Shown: positions 8,416-17,671, numbered from the stretch's first letter. The stretch is 64,000 nt of DNA from Roseiarcus sp963764955 (GCA_963764955.1 CAVXVE010000004.1:186001-250000), one strand, 5' to 3'. Program-made: numbers and translations. Notes: generated by a model not told the origin, from the sequence alone.

Positions 8416-9436
8416 GGGCGTTTCCCCCGACCTCAATCGTTGAGGCGACTACGGGGGCTGAAGCGTAGCTATAGCTATTGGTCGTAGCGTCGTAGATTCC
8501 AACGCTGAGCGTGTCGCTCCCCGGCGAGGATCCTCCGACATATTGGACGTTCTGGGAGGCGTTCGCATAGATCCACACGCCATCCGCCTGCCTTACCCCG
8601 TTCACGGTGAAATAACCGCTCCCGCCGCCGAGGTCCTCGTACTCGTCCTCCGTGATATCGTCGCCGCTCGGATTCGAAACCGACGCGATTAGCGAGGACG
8701 CTGGGATCGCCTGACCCTCGGCAAGCGATACGTTCGAAACGGTGGTGACCACGGGCGCGATATGCGTCGTCGATGGCGACTCGAGGCTGTAGCCGTCCTC
8801 GCTCACCCAGCTTTCGATCTGGCTTAAATCGGCTGCGGTCAGCTGGCATGCGTAGCCCGACGTCGAAACAATGCCGGCCACATCGTCGGATCCGTTGGAA
8901 TCGAGCCAGATCGGGCCCCCGCTGTCCCCGGGGCTTGAGAAGTTGGGTTCAGCATAGTCGAGCACGGAATAGCGTGGGTCGGCCGTGACCGAGCCGACCT
9001 CGTCGACCTGCCCGCCGTTGGCGCTCGCAGGATATCCAGTCAGATGGACCTCGCCCCCGGTATAGTTGATGAGGACCCCCATCCAGGTCGAAAACGTATA
9101 GCTTGTGTCAATGACGGCGTAATCTGAAGCGCTCTGCGCCTTGGTCAGGTCAACGCTGCCGTAAACGCCTATTTGGTTGAAATGATCGGTGTAAGTCGTG
9201 GTGATGTAGCCAGCCCCGAGAGCGGGATTGGCGTCCGACCAGCCGGGGTACAGCCGTGTATTGCTGGTGGCCGCCTGCTCGGAGATGTCAAAAAGGACGT
9301 GCGAAGCGGTAAGGATGGTGTGGGGTCCAATGACGACCCCCGAACCCTGAAGGTAATATCCTGGGTTCGTCGGATCCGGGCTCTCGATCAGAACGACGCA
9401 ATCATAGGGAAATGTGGAGGTCGAGTCGGCTGCCAT
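7574..9436 (-). CDS. Trypsin-like serine protease with C-terminal FG-GAP/VCBS-like repeats
   Basis: A 620-residue protein. Residues 1-200 form a chymotrypsin-fold protease: TASHVL (H46), SDYAVI (D105) and SSPGDSGGPI (S172) give the triad. A linker with an Ig/cadherin-like look follows (about 225-340). The C-terminal half is six repeats of 48 residues, each with ILWRNTNGDAYLWNSNGSGG and a DFNGSG segment, rich in Asp, Asn and Gly like calcium-binding beta-propeller blades. No signal peptide is visible at ATG 9436 (MAADSTSTFPYD), so export, if any, may use a C-terminal or type I route. It is probably extracellular and may process or anchor surface material. Transcription is opposite to the oxidase-like gene; the 3' ends face each other. 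Confidence 0.82.
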   Translation of the reverse strand: MAADSTSTFPYDCVVLIESPDPTNPGYYLQGSGVVIGPHTILTASHVLFDISEQAATSNTRLYPGWSDANPALGAGYITTTYTDHFNQIGVYGSVDLTKAQSASDYAVIDTSYTFSTWMGVLINYTGGEVHLTGYPASANGGQVDEVGSVTADPRYSVLDYAEPNFSSPGDSGGPIWLDSNGSDDVAGIVSTSGYACQLTAADLSQIESWVSEDGYSLESPSTTHIAPVVTTVSNVSLAEGQAIPASSLIASVSNPSGDDITEDEYEDLGGGSGYFTVNGVRQADGVWIYANASQNVQYVGGSSPGSDTLSVGIYDATTNSYSYASAPVVASTIEVGGNAPNILWRNTNGDAYLWNSNGSGGFTGEDLGVVASSWQIEGTGDFNGSGEDGILWRNTNGDAYLWNSNGSGGFTGEDLGVVASSWQIEGTGDFNGSGEDGILWRNTNGDAYLWNSNGSGGFTGEDLGVVASSWQIEGTGDFNGSGEDGILWRNTNGDAYLWNSNGSGGFTGQDLGVVDSSWQIQGAGDFNGSGRDGILWRNTNGDAYLWNSNGSGGFTGQDLGVVDSSWQIQGAGDFNGSGRDGILWRNTNGDVALWNANTSGGFTYDNLGVVAASWTIFGT

Positions 9437-9651
9437 AAGCTCCCTTATACTACACGGCGATTGCGGCCAAATCCAGACCGACGCAGCCTGAGGCGCGCCT
9501 CATCGGGCCGCTTGATTCTGGACCAGTTCGACCGAGCAGGGAAGGGCCGCCGGGGGCTTAACGCCGCCGCGGTAAGGGGCGACGGGGATTGCGGGTGCGT
9601 CGCGTTGTTGGCCTACTCGCGCGCGTCATCGAGGGATGCGGAGCGCTCAGG

Positions 9652-10725
9652 TCAACGCGCTACCCGGTCTCCCTCCATTTCGGTCGCGCGCACATGCACG
9701 ACCGCAAGGCCGAACAGGACGAGCGCCAGCGCCTGATGGCTGAGCGCAAGCTCGATCGGGACAAGCGCGAGCAGCGTCGCGATGCCGAGCCCGACCTGGA
9801 CGAGCGCGGCGGCGGCGAGCACGACGGCGCGGCTTGCGAGCGGCGAGCCAGGCCGCGAGCGCAGCGCGGCGATCGCCTGCACGATGGCGAAGGTCACGAC
9901 GGCGTAGGCGAGCGTCCGGTGGTCGAATTGCGCCGTCGCCGGGTCGCCGAAGATCGCGCCCCAGGGGCTCGGGCGGAATGCCTCTGACGGAATGAGGCCC
10001 GATCCCATGAACGGCCAGGTGTTGTAGATCATCCCGGCGCGCAGGCCCGCCACGAGCGCGCCGAGACCGAGCTGGCAGAAGACGAGCGCGGCGAAGATCC
10101 ACGCCGAAATGGCGAAGCCGCGCGGCGCCGTCTTCGCCTTCGGCGGCTCGCCGAGCCCGGCGGCGGCGTAGACGAGCGCCCCGAAGGTCGCGGCCGCGAT
10201 CATCAGATGCAGCGCGAGGCGCTGCGGCGCCACTTCGGTGCGTTCGCTCAAGCCCGAAGTCACCATCCACCAGCCGACGAGCGGCTCGAGCGCCAGCAGG
10301 CCGGTCGCGACGGCCACCTGCCGCCCGAGCGCGCCCCTGAGCTGGCCTCGCCACCAGAAGAACAGGCCCGGCAGGATGAAGGCTGCGCCGACGATGCGCG
10401 CCAGCAGCCGATGCGCCCATTCCCACCAGAAAATGCTTTTGAAGCCGTCGAGCGTCATGGCCGGATTGAGCCGGGCGTATTGCGGGATCTCTTTGTAGCG
10501 GTCGAACTCGGCCTGCCATTCCGCCGCGTTCAACGGCGGAACAACGCCGGTGACCGGCTTCCACTGGGTGATGGAGAGGCCGGATTCGGTGAGCCGCGTG
10601 GCGCCGCCGACCAGCACCATGAGAAGAATCAGGCCCGCGACGGCGATCAGCCAGAAACGGATGGCGCCGCGAGCATCGAGGCTTGCGGTTTGGGCGGCGG
10701 CAGGCGCGCTGTGCGTTATGGCCAT
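9652..10725 (-). CDS. ctaA: Heme A synthase (COX15/CtaA)
   Basis: A 357-residue membrane protein that oxidises the C8 methyl of heme O to a formyl group, giving heme A. It has eight hydrophobic segments and the four family histidines: WWEWAHRLLAR (H105), a second in LALHLMIA, a third in QFDHRTLAYA, and LSHQALALVLF. RLTESGLSITQWKPVTG near the N-terminus is highly characteristic. ATG 10725 was chosen; the open frame extends far upstream, but that part has no CtaA-like sequence. It works after CtaB, encoded at 4430-5383. The protease gene lies between them on the chromosome. Confidence 0.93.
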   Translation of the reverse strand: MAITHSAPAAAQTASLDARGAIRFWLIAVAGLILLMVLVGGATRLTESGLSITQWKPVTGVVPPLNAAEWQAEFDRYKEIPQYARLNPAMTLDGFKSIFWWEWAHRLLARIVGAAFILPGLFFWWRGQLRGALGRQVAVATGLLALEPLVGWWMVTSGLSERTEVAPQRLALHLMIAAATFGALVYAAAGLGEPPKAKTAPRGFAISAWIFAALVFCQLGLGALVAGLRAGMIYNTWPFMGSGLIPSEAFRPSPWGAIFGDPATAQFDHRTLAYAVVTFAIVQAIAALRSRPGSPLASRAVVLAAAALVQVGLGIATLLALVPIELALSHQALALVLFGLAVVHVRATEMEGDRVAR

Positions 10726-11038
10726 GGGCGGCGGAGCGTTGAGGACGGTGTGTTGAGCTTTGTGTCGGGACTTTGAGGTCCGCGCTTTTGGCCCAAACCG
10801 GCGCCAGGCGCAACGCCGGCAGCGCGGCTGTCGGCGCCGCAGGATCGGAACGGGGTTGCGGCCCGAGCTTGAAGCGGGGCGTCGATGGCGATTTTGGCGT
10901 TGATCGCGAATTTGATTGCGAAAAAGAGAAATTAGTGCTACATCTTTTTGCAGGATAGAACTTGAAGGTCCGGGAGCGGTCGATGGGCGAGAAAAAGCAG
11001 GCTCCGGGGGCAGGCGCAACCTGAGGGGGAGCAGGGGA
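10726..11038. other. Intergenic region upstream of ctaA
   Basis: About 310 bases without a supported gene. It must contain the ctaA promoter (reading leftwards). A 13-codon frame, ATG 10983 to TGA 11024, is present but too short to call. The right part is AT-richer and runs into the palindromic element starting at about 11039. Confidence 0.4.
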
Positions 11039-11172
11039 TATTTTTTTACTCCAATCGGCTGTAACCCATTGAAAAGTCCCGATTCGGAAAAATAAACGCT
11101 AGTAAACGCCAGCTATTTTACTAACGTTTACTCACGTTTATTGGCGCTTGGCTAGCGTTTATTGACGCTTGC
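11039..11172. repeat. Palindromic, iteron-bearing intergenic element, copy 1
   Basis: A low-GC stretch of about 130 bp rich in TAAACG and CGTTTA words, several about 10 bp apart. An imperfect hairpin can form between AATAAACGCTAGTAAA and TTTTACTAACGTTTACT. Bases 11061-11098 match exactly, as reverse complement, bases 17738-17775 of copy 2, and the similarity extends to the run of T at its outer edge. No coding potential is seen. The 380 bases after it, up to the DUF6481 gene, hold no supported gene. Confidence 0.8.
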
Positions 11173-11552
11173 AGGCGCCGGTCCCAGGCAGGATTCTCGC
11201 TTGGGTTGTATCCGGAAGGGGCGCCGGCCGGCGCCGGCTCGGCGGCTCCAGAGGCTCGCCCGGCGGGGGAAGAGGCGCAGAGCGCAAAACCCATTGTCAA
11301 CGGAGAGGCGAGACAAGGATAATCCATGGCGAAAGCGAACCCGACGATCATCAATCGAGCGTCCATCCGCGTTCGGGAGCAATCAACCATCTCGATGGCT
11401 TCATCGACGAGGCCGATAGCGTGTCGCCTTGCTGGCGGCGCATCGCCGCCCTGCGGTGAAAAGCATTGCTGTCGAGCCCACATTGTGCAATGAGCGCGCG
11501 TCCCCAAAAATCGGTCGCGTAGGAATGCGATGTCTTTCTCGATGGGAATCCG

Positions 11553-11969
11553 ATGTCTTTTATGAACGGCAATAGCTTTGCTGATCGCCAGGCGGCAGCG
11601 GCCAAGGCGCGCAAGGAGATGGCGGAGAGGTTTCTCGCCAATTCGAAATATGATCCGGCGGACCCGGCGGTGGTCGAGCGCGAGGCCAAGCGCAAGGCGA
11701 TCATCGAGGCACGAAAAGTGCGCGACGCCGAGCGCGCCAAGCGCAAGGCCGAGGAAGAGGCTGCCGAGGCCGTGCGGAGGGCCGCCGAGGAGGCCGCCCG
11801 CCAGGAACAGCTGAGGCTCGAAGCGCTCGCGCGCGAGGCCGAACTCCAGCGCGAGCGAGAAGAGGCGGAGCGGCTCGAATACGAGCGCAAGCTTGAGCGA
11901 GACGCACGCTATGCCGCGCGCAAGGAGCGCAAGAAGAAGAAAAAGTCGGCCGCCGAACGTTACGGCTGA
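11553..11969 (+). CDS. DUF6481 family protein
   Basis: A 138-residue, highly charged protein. The first 60 residues (SFADRQAAAAKARKEMAERF, then a KYDPADPAV segment) are the recognisable DUF6481 start. The rest is a long Glu/Arg/Ala-rich helix predicted to form a coiled coil, ending in a basic ARKERKKKKK tail. ATG 11553 was chosen; ATG 11562 is close by. These proteins are common and small in alphaproteobacteria and have no established role. Composition suggests a soluble helical protein that might bind nucleic acid through the basic tail, which is an inference. Confidence 0.7.
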   Translation: MSFMNGNSFADRQAAAAKARKEMAERFLANSKYDPADPAVVEREAKRKAIIEARKVRDAERAKRKAEEEAAEAVRRAAEEAARQEQLRLEALAREAELQREREEAERLEYERKLERDARYAARKERKKKKKSAAERYG

Positions 11970-12055
11970 AGGCGCCCTTTCGCCCTTGATTTCCAATCAC
12001 GACCAGGGACAGGTCGCCGGGAATCAAGGTCTCCGCGGGGCGGAGCGAGGAGAAG

Positions 12056-13363
12056 ATGTCGAACCCGCTTCGCCTGGGCGTCGCCGGTCTCGGGGTGGTC
12101 GGGGCGAGCCTGGTTCGGCTTCTTCAGCGGCAATCCGCCGCCGTGGCGACGCGGGCGGGGCGCGATCTCGCGCTGGTCGCCTATAGCTGCCGCCGCAAGG
12201 GCGACCGGGGAGTCGATCTCGGCGACGCGATCTACTTCGCCAACGCGGCGGAGCTTGCCGGCTCGGCCGACATCGACGTTTTCGTCGAACTGATCGGCGG
12301 CGCCGAGGGCGTCGCGTTCGACGCCGTCAAAGCCGCGCTTTCACGCGGGACGTCCGTCGTCACGGCGAACAAGGCGATGCTCGCCGCGCACGGCCTCGAG
12401 CTTGCGGCCCTGGCCGAGCGATCGGGCGCGCAATTGTTCTTCGAGGCTGCGGTCGGCGGCGGCATACCTATCATCAAGACCCTCCGCGAGAGCCTGGCCG
12501 GCAACACAATTCAGCGGGTTTCCGGCATTCTCAACGGCACCTGCAACTACATCCTGACGCGCATGGAGACCGACAATCTCCCGTTCGAGGTCTGTCTCGG
12601 CGAAGCTCAGAGGCTCGGCTATGCGGAGGCCGATCCGAGCTTTGACGTCGGCGGCTTCGACACCGCGCACAAGCTCGCCATCCTGGCCTCGCTCGCCTTC
12701 GGGGCGAAGATGGACGCGGGCGCGGTTTCGGTCGAAGGCATCGAGACGATCACGCTCGCCGACCTGAGCGCCGCCGACGAACTGGGCTTTCGGATAAAGC
12801 TTCTGGGGGTGGCTGAACGAACCGCGCATGGCGTCGAGCAGCGCGTGCATCCGACCATGGTGGCCAAGAGCGCGCCGCTCGCCCAGACCATGGGCGTGCT
12901 CAATGCGGTTTCGATCGAGGGTGACGCGATCGGACAGCTGACATTGGTCGGGCCGGGCGCGGGCGGCGACGCCACCGCGTCGGCCGTGGCGGGCGACATT
13001 GTCGACATCGCGCGGGGAATCCGCGTGCCGCCGTTTGGCCGGCCGACCGCCTCGCTTGTGGAGGCGGATCGCGTGCCGATGCAGCGGCACGAGGGGGGCT
13101 ATTACGTGCGCCTCGCCGTCGTCGACCGGCCCGGGGCGATGGGCGCGATCGCAGCGCGAATGGGCGAGCAGCTCATTTCGCTTGAGGCGATCATGCAGAA
13201 GCGGGCGACGAGACAGGCGGCCGCGGCCGGCGTCGCGCCGGTCGTGTTGATGACCTACGGCACGACCGAAGCGTCGATCCGGGAGGCGCTCGCACGCGCC
13301 GTGGAAGACGGGGTGGTGCGCGAGAGACCGCAGGTTATCCGCATCGAACGGGAAGCGGCGTGA
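12056..13363 (+). CDS. hom: Homoserine dehydrogenase
   Basis: A 435-residue enzyme that reduces aspartate-4-semialdehyde to homoserine with NAD(P)H, the branch to threonine, isoleucine and methionine. The Rossmann motif GVAGLGVVGASL is at residues 8-19; GTSVVTANKAMLA, GGGIPIIKTLRESLAGN and GILNGTCNYIL follow in family order, and GGFDTAHKLAI holds the catalytic lysine region. The last 80 residues form an ACT domain (YYVRLAVVDRPGAMGAIA), which suggests allosteric control by threonine. ATG 12056 has GAGGAGAAG just upstream. Its stop overlaps the GTG of the next gene. Confidence 0.95.
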   Translation: MSNPLRLGVAGLGVVGASLVRLLQRQSAAVATRAGRDLALVAYSCRRKGDRGVDLGDAIYFANAAELAGSADIDVFVELIGGAEGVAFDAVKAALSRGTSVVTANKAMLAAHGLELAALAERSGAQLFFEAAVGGGIPIIKTLRESLAGNTIQRVSGILNGTCNYILTRMETDNLPFEVCLGEAQRLGYAEADPSFDVGGFDTAHKLAILASLAFGAKMDAGAVSVEGIETITLADLSAADELGFRIKLLGVAERTAHGVEQRVHPTMVAKSAPLAQTMGVLNAVSIEGDAIGQLTLVGPGAGGDATASAVAGDIVDIARGIRVPPFGRPTASLVEADRVPMQRHEGGYYVRLAVVDRPGAMGAIAARMGEQLISLEAIMQKRATRQAAAAGVAPVVLMTYGTTEASIREALARAVEDGVVRERPQVIRIEREAA

Positions 13364-14271
13364 GTTCGCCTCCCGCGATGGTCACAGCAGGGGCGACGGC
13401 CGAAGACGAGGACCGCCGCATGCGGTTTCTCGCCATCGCTCTCATGTGCGCGACCATGATTTGCTTCACCGGCCAGGACACCTGCGCGAAATGGCTCAGC
13501 GCCTCTTTGCCGATCGCACAGATCGTATGGGCCCGCTATGTGGGGGCGGCGGTGATCGCGATCATCGCATCGCGTCCGCTGTCGCGGCCCGCCATGTTAC
13601 GTTCCAGACGCCCTCGACTGCAGCTGTTGCGTTCCGTTTTGCTGTTTTGTTCAACGACCGCGAACGTGCTCGCGGTCCGGCAGCTCCAGCTGTCGGAGAC
13701 CGCCACCATCTCCTTTCTGACGCCCATCCTGGTTGCGCTTCTCGCCGGGCCTCTACTGGGCGAAAAGGTGAGCGGCGAGCGCATGATCGCAATCGCGCTC
13801 GGGTTTCTCGGCGTGGTGATCGCGACGCGTCCGGGGACGGCTGCGTTCCAACCCATCGTCCTCATCGCGGTCGCGGGCGTTGTTTGCAACGCCGGATACG
13901 TGCTCGCGACCCGCAAGCTCGCCGGCGCAGACGCGCCGCAGACGACGCTTGTCTGGACGCAGATCGCGGGCCTCGTGCTTTTGACGCCGATCTTGCCTTG
14001 GGTCTGGAAGCAGCCCGGATCAGTGGGAGCTTGGGTGATCATGGCGGCGATGGGCGTTTTCGGGGCCACTAGCCACGGAATGCTGATCGTCGCTCATCGG
14101 TTTGCTCCAGCGCCGACCTTGACGCCGTTCACCTATACCCAGCTCATCTGGATGATCGTTTCGGGCGTGCTGGTCTTTGGCGATTGGCCTGCCGCCTCGA
14201 CGTTGCTCGGGGCGGCGCTGGTCGTCGCTTGCGGCGCCTATCTCGCGCTTCGGGAGCGCAGGGGAAGGTAG
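13360..14271 (+). CDS. DMT-superfamily (EamA) transporter
   Basis: A 303-residue membrane protein with ten hydrophobic segments in two EamA halves, each with the conserved proline/glycine-rich segments (FLTPILVALLAGPLLGEKVS in the first half; FTYTQLIWMIVSGVLVFGDW in the second). GTG 13360 overlaps the stop of hom, so the two are probably translationally coupled. Members export amino acids or other metabolites or import nucleotide sugars; the coupling to hom makes an amino-acid-related substrate plausible, but this is inference. Confidence 0.82.
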   Translation: MSSPPAMVTAGATAEDEDRRMRFLAIALMCATMICFTGQDTCAKWLSASLPIAQIVWARYVGAAVIAIIASRPLSRPAMLRSRRPRLQLLRSVLLFCSTTANVLAVRQLQLSETATISFLTPILVALLAGPLLGEKVSGERMIAIALGFLGVVIATRPGTAAFQPIVLIAVAGVVCNAGYVLATRKLAGADAPQTTLVWTQIAGLVLLTPILPWVWKQPGSVGAWVIMAAMGVFGATSHGMLIVAHRFAPAPTLTPFTYTQLIWMIVSGVLVFGDWPAASTLLGAALVVACGAYLALRERRGR

Positions 14272-14359
14272 GTCGTGCGGACCTTGACGGTTGACGCCGA
14301 CCGATAATTCTAGTAATTCGATCAACATTAGATTTTAGTCTACCGGACAGGCTTGGCAA

Positions 14360-15142
14360 ATGTTGCATGGCATAGATCCGGCCTTCGCCATTTCCGGGCT
14401 GGCAGTCGGACTGCTGGTTGGCGTCACCGGGGTGGGCGGCGGCTCGCTCATGACGCCGCTGCTCGTGCTGGTGTTCGGAGTCCATCCGGCGACCGCTGTC
14501 GGCACCGACCTGCTCTATGCTGGCCTCACCAAGATCAGCGGCGGGGCGGTGCATGCCTATCATGGTTCGGTCGATTGGCGGATCACCCGGCGCCTCGCCT
14601 ATGGAAGCGTGCCTGCGGCGCTGTTGTCGCTCCTCCTGCTCGCGCATCTCGGCTCGTCCTCCAAGGCGAGCGGGGGAATCATCAGCACGACGCTCGGAAT
14701 CGCGCTGATCGTGACCGCGGCTACGCTTGTCTTTCGCAAGGCGCTGCTCTCCCGCCTCACGCGCCTCATGGACGGCGCAAGCGAGTCGACCGTCGGCGTT
14801 CTCACCGTCGTGCTGGGCGTGGTTCTCGGGGTGCTGGTGACGATTTCGTCTGTCGGCGCCGGCGCCATCGGCGCCACAATTCTCCTGTCGCTTTATCCGC
14901 GGTCCCCGATCGTGCGCATTGTAGGGTCGGATATCGCTCACGCGGTGCCGCTGACCCTCATTGCCGGCGCCGGGCACTGGTGGCTCGGATCGGTCAACTT
15001 GCACATGCTCGTGTCGCTGCTCGCGGGCTCGATTCCGGGCATTATGATCTCCAGCCACTTCGCCTCTCGCATCCCCGATCGCATCCTGCGCCCCATCCTG
15101 GCTGGCACGCTTGCGGTCGTCGGCGGACGTCTCGCGTTCTGA
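14360..15142 (+). CDS. TauE/SafE-family sulfite/anion permease
   Basis: A 260-residue protein with eight hydrophobic segments. It has the repeated family motif GLLVGVTGVGGGSLMTPLLV near the N-terminus and its partner GVLVTISSVGAGAIGATILL in the second half, together with HPATAVGTDLLYAG. TauE/SafE proteins move sulfite, sulfonates or other organic anions across the inner membrane. ATG 14360 starts close to the family's first helix. An AT-rich stretch (14300-14345) lies upstream and may hold its own promoter. The substrate is not deducible from the context. Confidence 0.85.
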   Translation: MLHGIDPAFAISGLAVGLLVGVTGVGGGSLMTPLLVLVFGVHPATAVGTDLLYAGLTKISGGAVHAYHGSVDWRITRRLAYGSVPAALLSLLLLAHLGSSSKASGGIISTTLGIALIVTAATLVFRKALLSRLTRLMDGASESTVGVLTVVLGVVLGVLVTISSVGAGAIGATILLSLYPRSPIVRIVGSDIAHAVPLTLIAGAGHWWLGSVNLHMLVSLLAGSIPGIMISSHFASRIPDRILRPILAGTLAVVGGRLAF

Positions 15143-15241
15143 ACGGCTGGGCTCTAGGCTCTCAAAGCCGGCGTTTGGACTTTTACCCGGCAGCCCTCCA
15201 CAGTGCCCGCCACGGTCAAATGAACGCGTCCGGAGACAGGG

Positions 15242-15667
15242 ATGGCGGAGCAGGGCGGCGCGCCGGCGATTCAAGGCGTCCTGGAAACATCGCTCTATGC
15301 GCGCGACCTCGAACGCACGGCGGCGTTCTATCGCGATCTGTTCGGATTCAAGGCTCTTGTCGATTCGCCGCGCCTCGTCGCCTTCGAGATCGCCGAGCGC
15401 AGCGTTTTGCTGGTGTTTCAGGCCGGCGCGACCGAGCAGGACGTGGTCGAAGCCGGCGGGGTGATTCCCGGACACGATGGCCGCGGGCGCCTGCATCTCG
15501 CCCTCTCGATCAAGGCCGATGATCTCGGCGCCTGGCGTCGTCGGCTCGCCGAACAGGGTGTGGAGATCATCGGCGAGTATCGCTGGCCGCGAGGCGGAAC
15601 GAGCCTCTACATGCGCGACCCCGACGGCGCATTGGTCGAGTTGGCGACGCCGGGCTTGTGGTGGTGA
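15242..15667 (+). CDS. VOC (glyoxalase/bleomycin-resistance) family protein
   Basis: A 141-residue single-domain protein. ETSLYARDLERTAAFYRDLF is the typical first beta-alpha unit, and GTSLYMRDPDGALVELATPG is the final strand with the conserved metal glutamate. A histidine appears in LHLALSI, but the usual first-strand histidine is replaced (TSLYARD), so metal coordination may differ from classic glyoxalases. Possible roles are lyase, dioxygenase or resistance binding protein; no specific substrate can be assigned. It starts about 100 bases after the TauE gene on the same strand. Confidence 0.78.
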   Translation: MAEQGGAPAIQGVLETSLYARDLERTAAFYRDLFGFKALVDSPRLVAFEIAERSVLLVFQAGATEQDVVEAGGVIPGHDGRGRLHLALSIKADDLGAWRRRLAEQGVEIIGEYRWPRGGTSLYMRDPDGALVELATPGLWW

Positions 15668-15742
15668 GCAAGCCTGGGGAGGACGGCCCGCCGCGCAGCC
15701 CAAACGCCTTCTGCATCCCGGCGCTGTCTGGCATGGTTCGCC

Positions 15743-17590
15743 ATGCGGCGGGTGATTCGCGAACAGCCGCTTTGCGGGACCGAAGGCGGCGTCTTGACGT
15801 CCTCCGATTACTTTCTCGACGTTGAGATCTCGGCGCTCGGCCGGCCGTGGCGGCCGAGGCTCGACGCAACGGGGGAATTGCGCGCGCTTGCGATAGCGCA
15901 AATCGGCGGGCACGACGAACTGATCGCCCGCGTGCTCGCCGGGCGCGGGATTACGCCGGAGGCGGTCGAGGGCCATCTGGCGCCGAGCTTCCGCGACCTG
16001 ATGCCGGATCCGTTTTGCCTGCGCGACATGGAGGCCGCGACGCAACGCCTCAAGCAGGCGGTCATGGCCCATGAACGTGTGGCGATTTTCGGCGACTACG
16101 ACGTCGACGGTGCCTGCAGCGCGGCGCTTTTGAGCGAATATCTGAACGCCTGCGGATTGGAGACGATCGTCCACATCCCCGATCGCGTGACCGAAGGCTA
16201 CGGCCCCAATATCGAGGCGATTCAGGGCTTCGCCGCCCAGGGCGCGACGCTCGTGGTGACGGTCGACTGCGGTGCGGTCAGCCGCGAGCCGTTCGAGGTC
16301 GCAAGCCAGCTTGGCCTCGATGTGATCGTGTTCGATCATCATCAGGCCCCCGAGGCGCTGCCGAAGACAGCGGCGCTGGTCGATCCCAACCGCGAGGATG
16401 ATCTTTCGGGCCTGGGCTACCTCTGCGCGGCGGGCGTCGTCTTCATGGCGCTCGTTGCGCTCAATCGGGCTTTGCGCGAGGCGGGCTTCTGGAACGGCGG
16501 CAAAGGTCCCGACCTTATCGCGGCGCTCGACCTCGTCGCGCTCGCGACCGTCGCTGACGTTGTGCCGCTGGTCGGGCTCAACCGCGCCTTTGTCGTCAGG
16601 GGCCTTGCGATCATGCGCGAGCGCCGCCGGCCTGGGCTTGCGGCGCTGTTCGACGTCGCCGGCGCGGACGGACCGCCGCGGCCCTACCATTTGGGCTTTA
16701 TGATTGGCCCGCGCATCAACGCCGGCGGACGCATCGGCGACGCGGCGCTGGGCGTGCGGCTCCTGACCGCAGCCGACGACCTCGAGGCGCGCGCGATCGC
16801 GGCTGAGCTCGACCGGCTGAACCGGATCCGTCAACAGATCGAGATCGAGGCGCTGGCGGAGGCGGAGGCCGAAGCACTGCTGTCGCTCGGCCTTGAGGAG
16901 CGGGGCGCCGCGGTCGTCGTGGCCGGGGCGACATGGCCGCCGGGCGTCGTCGGCCTGCTTGCCGCGCGGCTCAAGGAGCGGTTCGAACGCCCGGCCTTCG
17001 CGCTGACGCTGGCGGGCGGGCGCGCCACCGGCTCCGGCCGGTCGATCGCTGGCGTCGATCTCGGGAGGGCGGTGCGCGCGGCGATCGAAGCGGGAATAGC
17101 GATCAAGGGCGGCGGCCATGCGATGGCGGCGGGCGTGACGCTCATGAGCGAGCGGCTCGGCGACTGGCGCGCCTTCCTTGAAGAGCGCCTTGGCGAGGCG
17201 GTGACGAAGGCGCGCGCGGAAGCCGGTCTCACGATCGACGCGGCGCTGACGGCCAACGCGGCGACGCCCGAGCTCGTCCATCGCCTCGAAGCGGCTGGTC
17301 CCTATGGCGCGGGCGCCCCGGAGCCGATGTTCGCCCTGCCGCGCCACCGGCTGGCTGAGGTCATGCCGGTCGGCGCCGAGGGGCGCCACCTGCGCCTGCG
17401 CGCGGTCGCGGGCGACGGGCGGGCGGTCGACGCAATCGCGTTCCGCGCCTCCGGCAAGAAGCTCGGCGAAGCGCTCATCCGCCTCAAGGGGGCGCCGGTT
17501 CATCTCGCTGGAACCCTCTCCGTGAACCGGTTCGGCGGCCGGGAGCGCGCTCAGATCCGGGTGGTCGACATCGCGGAGGCGGCGCGGTGA
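15743..17590 (+). CDS. recJ: Single-stranded-DNA-specific 5'-3' exonuclease RecJ
   Basis: A 615-residue DNA repair and recombination nuclease. DHH-phosphoesterase motifs are complete: FGDYDVDGACSAALL (motif I), VVTVDCGAV (motif II) and VIVFDHHQAPEALP (motif III, DHH), with LGYLCAAGVVF next. The C-terminal DHHA1 domain has IKGGGHAMAAG, and an OB-like end follows. Length is normal for RecJ. ATG 15743 was chosen; the recognisable RecJ start (YFLDVEISALGRPW) begins about 20 residues in. In many alphaproteobacteria hom and recJ flank glpX; here glpX is absent and three other genes lie between. Confidence 0.94.
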   Translation: MRRVIREQPLCGTEGGVLTSSDYFLDVEISALGRPWRPRLDATGELRALAIAQIGGHDELIARVLAGRGITPEAVEGHLAPSFRDLMPDPFCLRDMEAATQRLKQAVMAHERVAIFGDYDVDGACSAALLSEYLNACGLETIVHIPDRVTEGYGPNIEAIQGFAAQGATLVVTVDCGAVSREPFEVASQLGLDVIVFDHHQAPEALPKTAALVDPNREDDLSGLGYLCAAGVVFMALVALNRALREAGFWNGGKGPDLIAALDLVALATVADVVPLVGLNRAFVVRGLAIMRERRRPGLAALFDVAGADGPPRPYHLGFMIGPRINAGGRIGDAALGVRLLTAADDLEARAIAAELDRLNRIRQQIEIEALAEAEAEALLSLGLEERGAAVVVAGATWPPGVVGLLAARLKERFERPAFALTLAGGRATGSGRSIAGVDLGRAVRAAIEAGIAIKGGGHAMAAGVTLMSERLGDWRAFLEERLGEAVTKARAEAGLTIDAALTANAATPELVHRLEAAGPYGAGAPEPMFALPRHRLAEVMPVGAEGRHLRLRAVAGDGRAVDAIAFRASGKKLGEALIRLKGAPVHLAGTLSVNRFGGRERAQIRVVDIAEAAR

Positions 17591-17671
17591 CGGCGCGCTG
17601 TCCCGTTCAGGGCGCTCGGGCGCGGGGACCGGCCGGCGCCCTGCGGCGCAACCTGCGGGCGAGCTGCCTCG
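17591..17671. other. Short region after recJ
   Basis: GC-rich tail between the recJ stop and copy 2 of the palindromic element. No gene is seen. The wider gene-free interval runs to 17960. Confidence 0.35.

Noticed and set aside
9652..11019. CtaA as a 455-residue protein starting at 11019
   Set aside because: The first 98 residues have no membrane or family pattern; ATG 10725 gives the usual CtaA length.
10983..11024. A 13-codon frame upstream of ctaA
   Set aside because: Too short, no convincing ribosome binding site and no known family.
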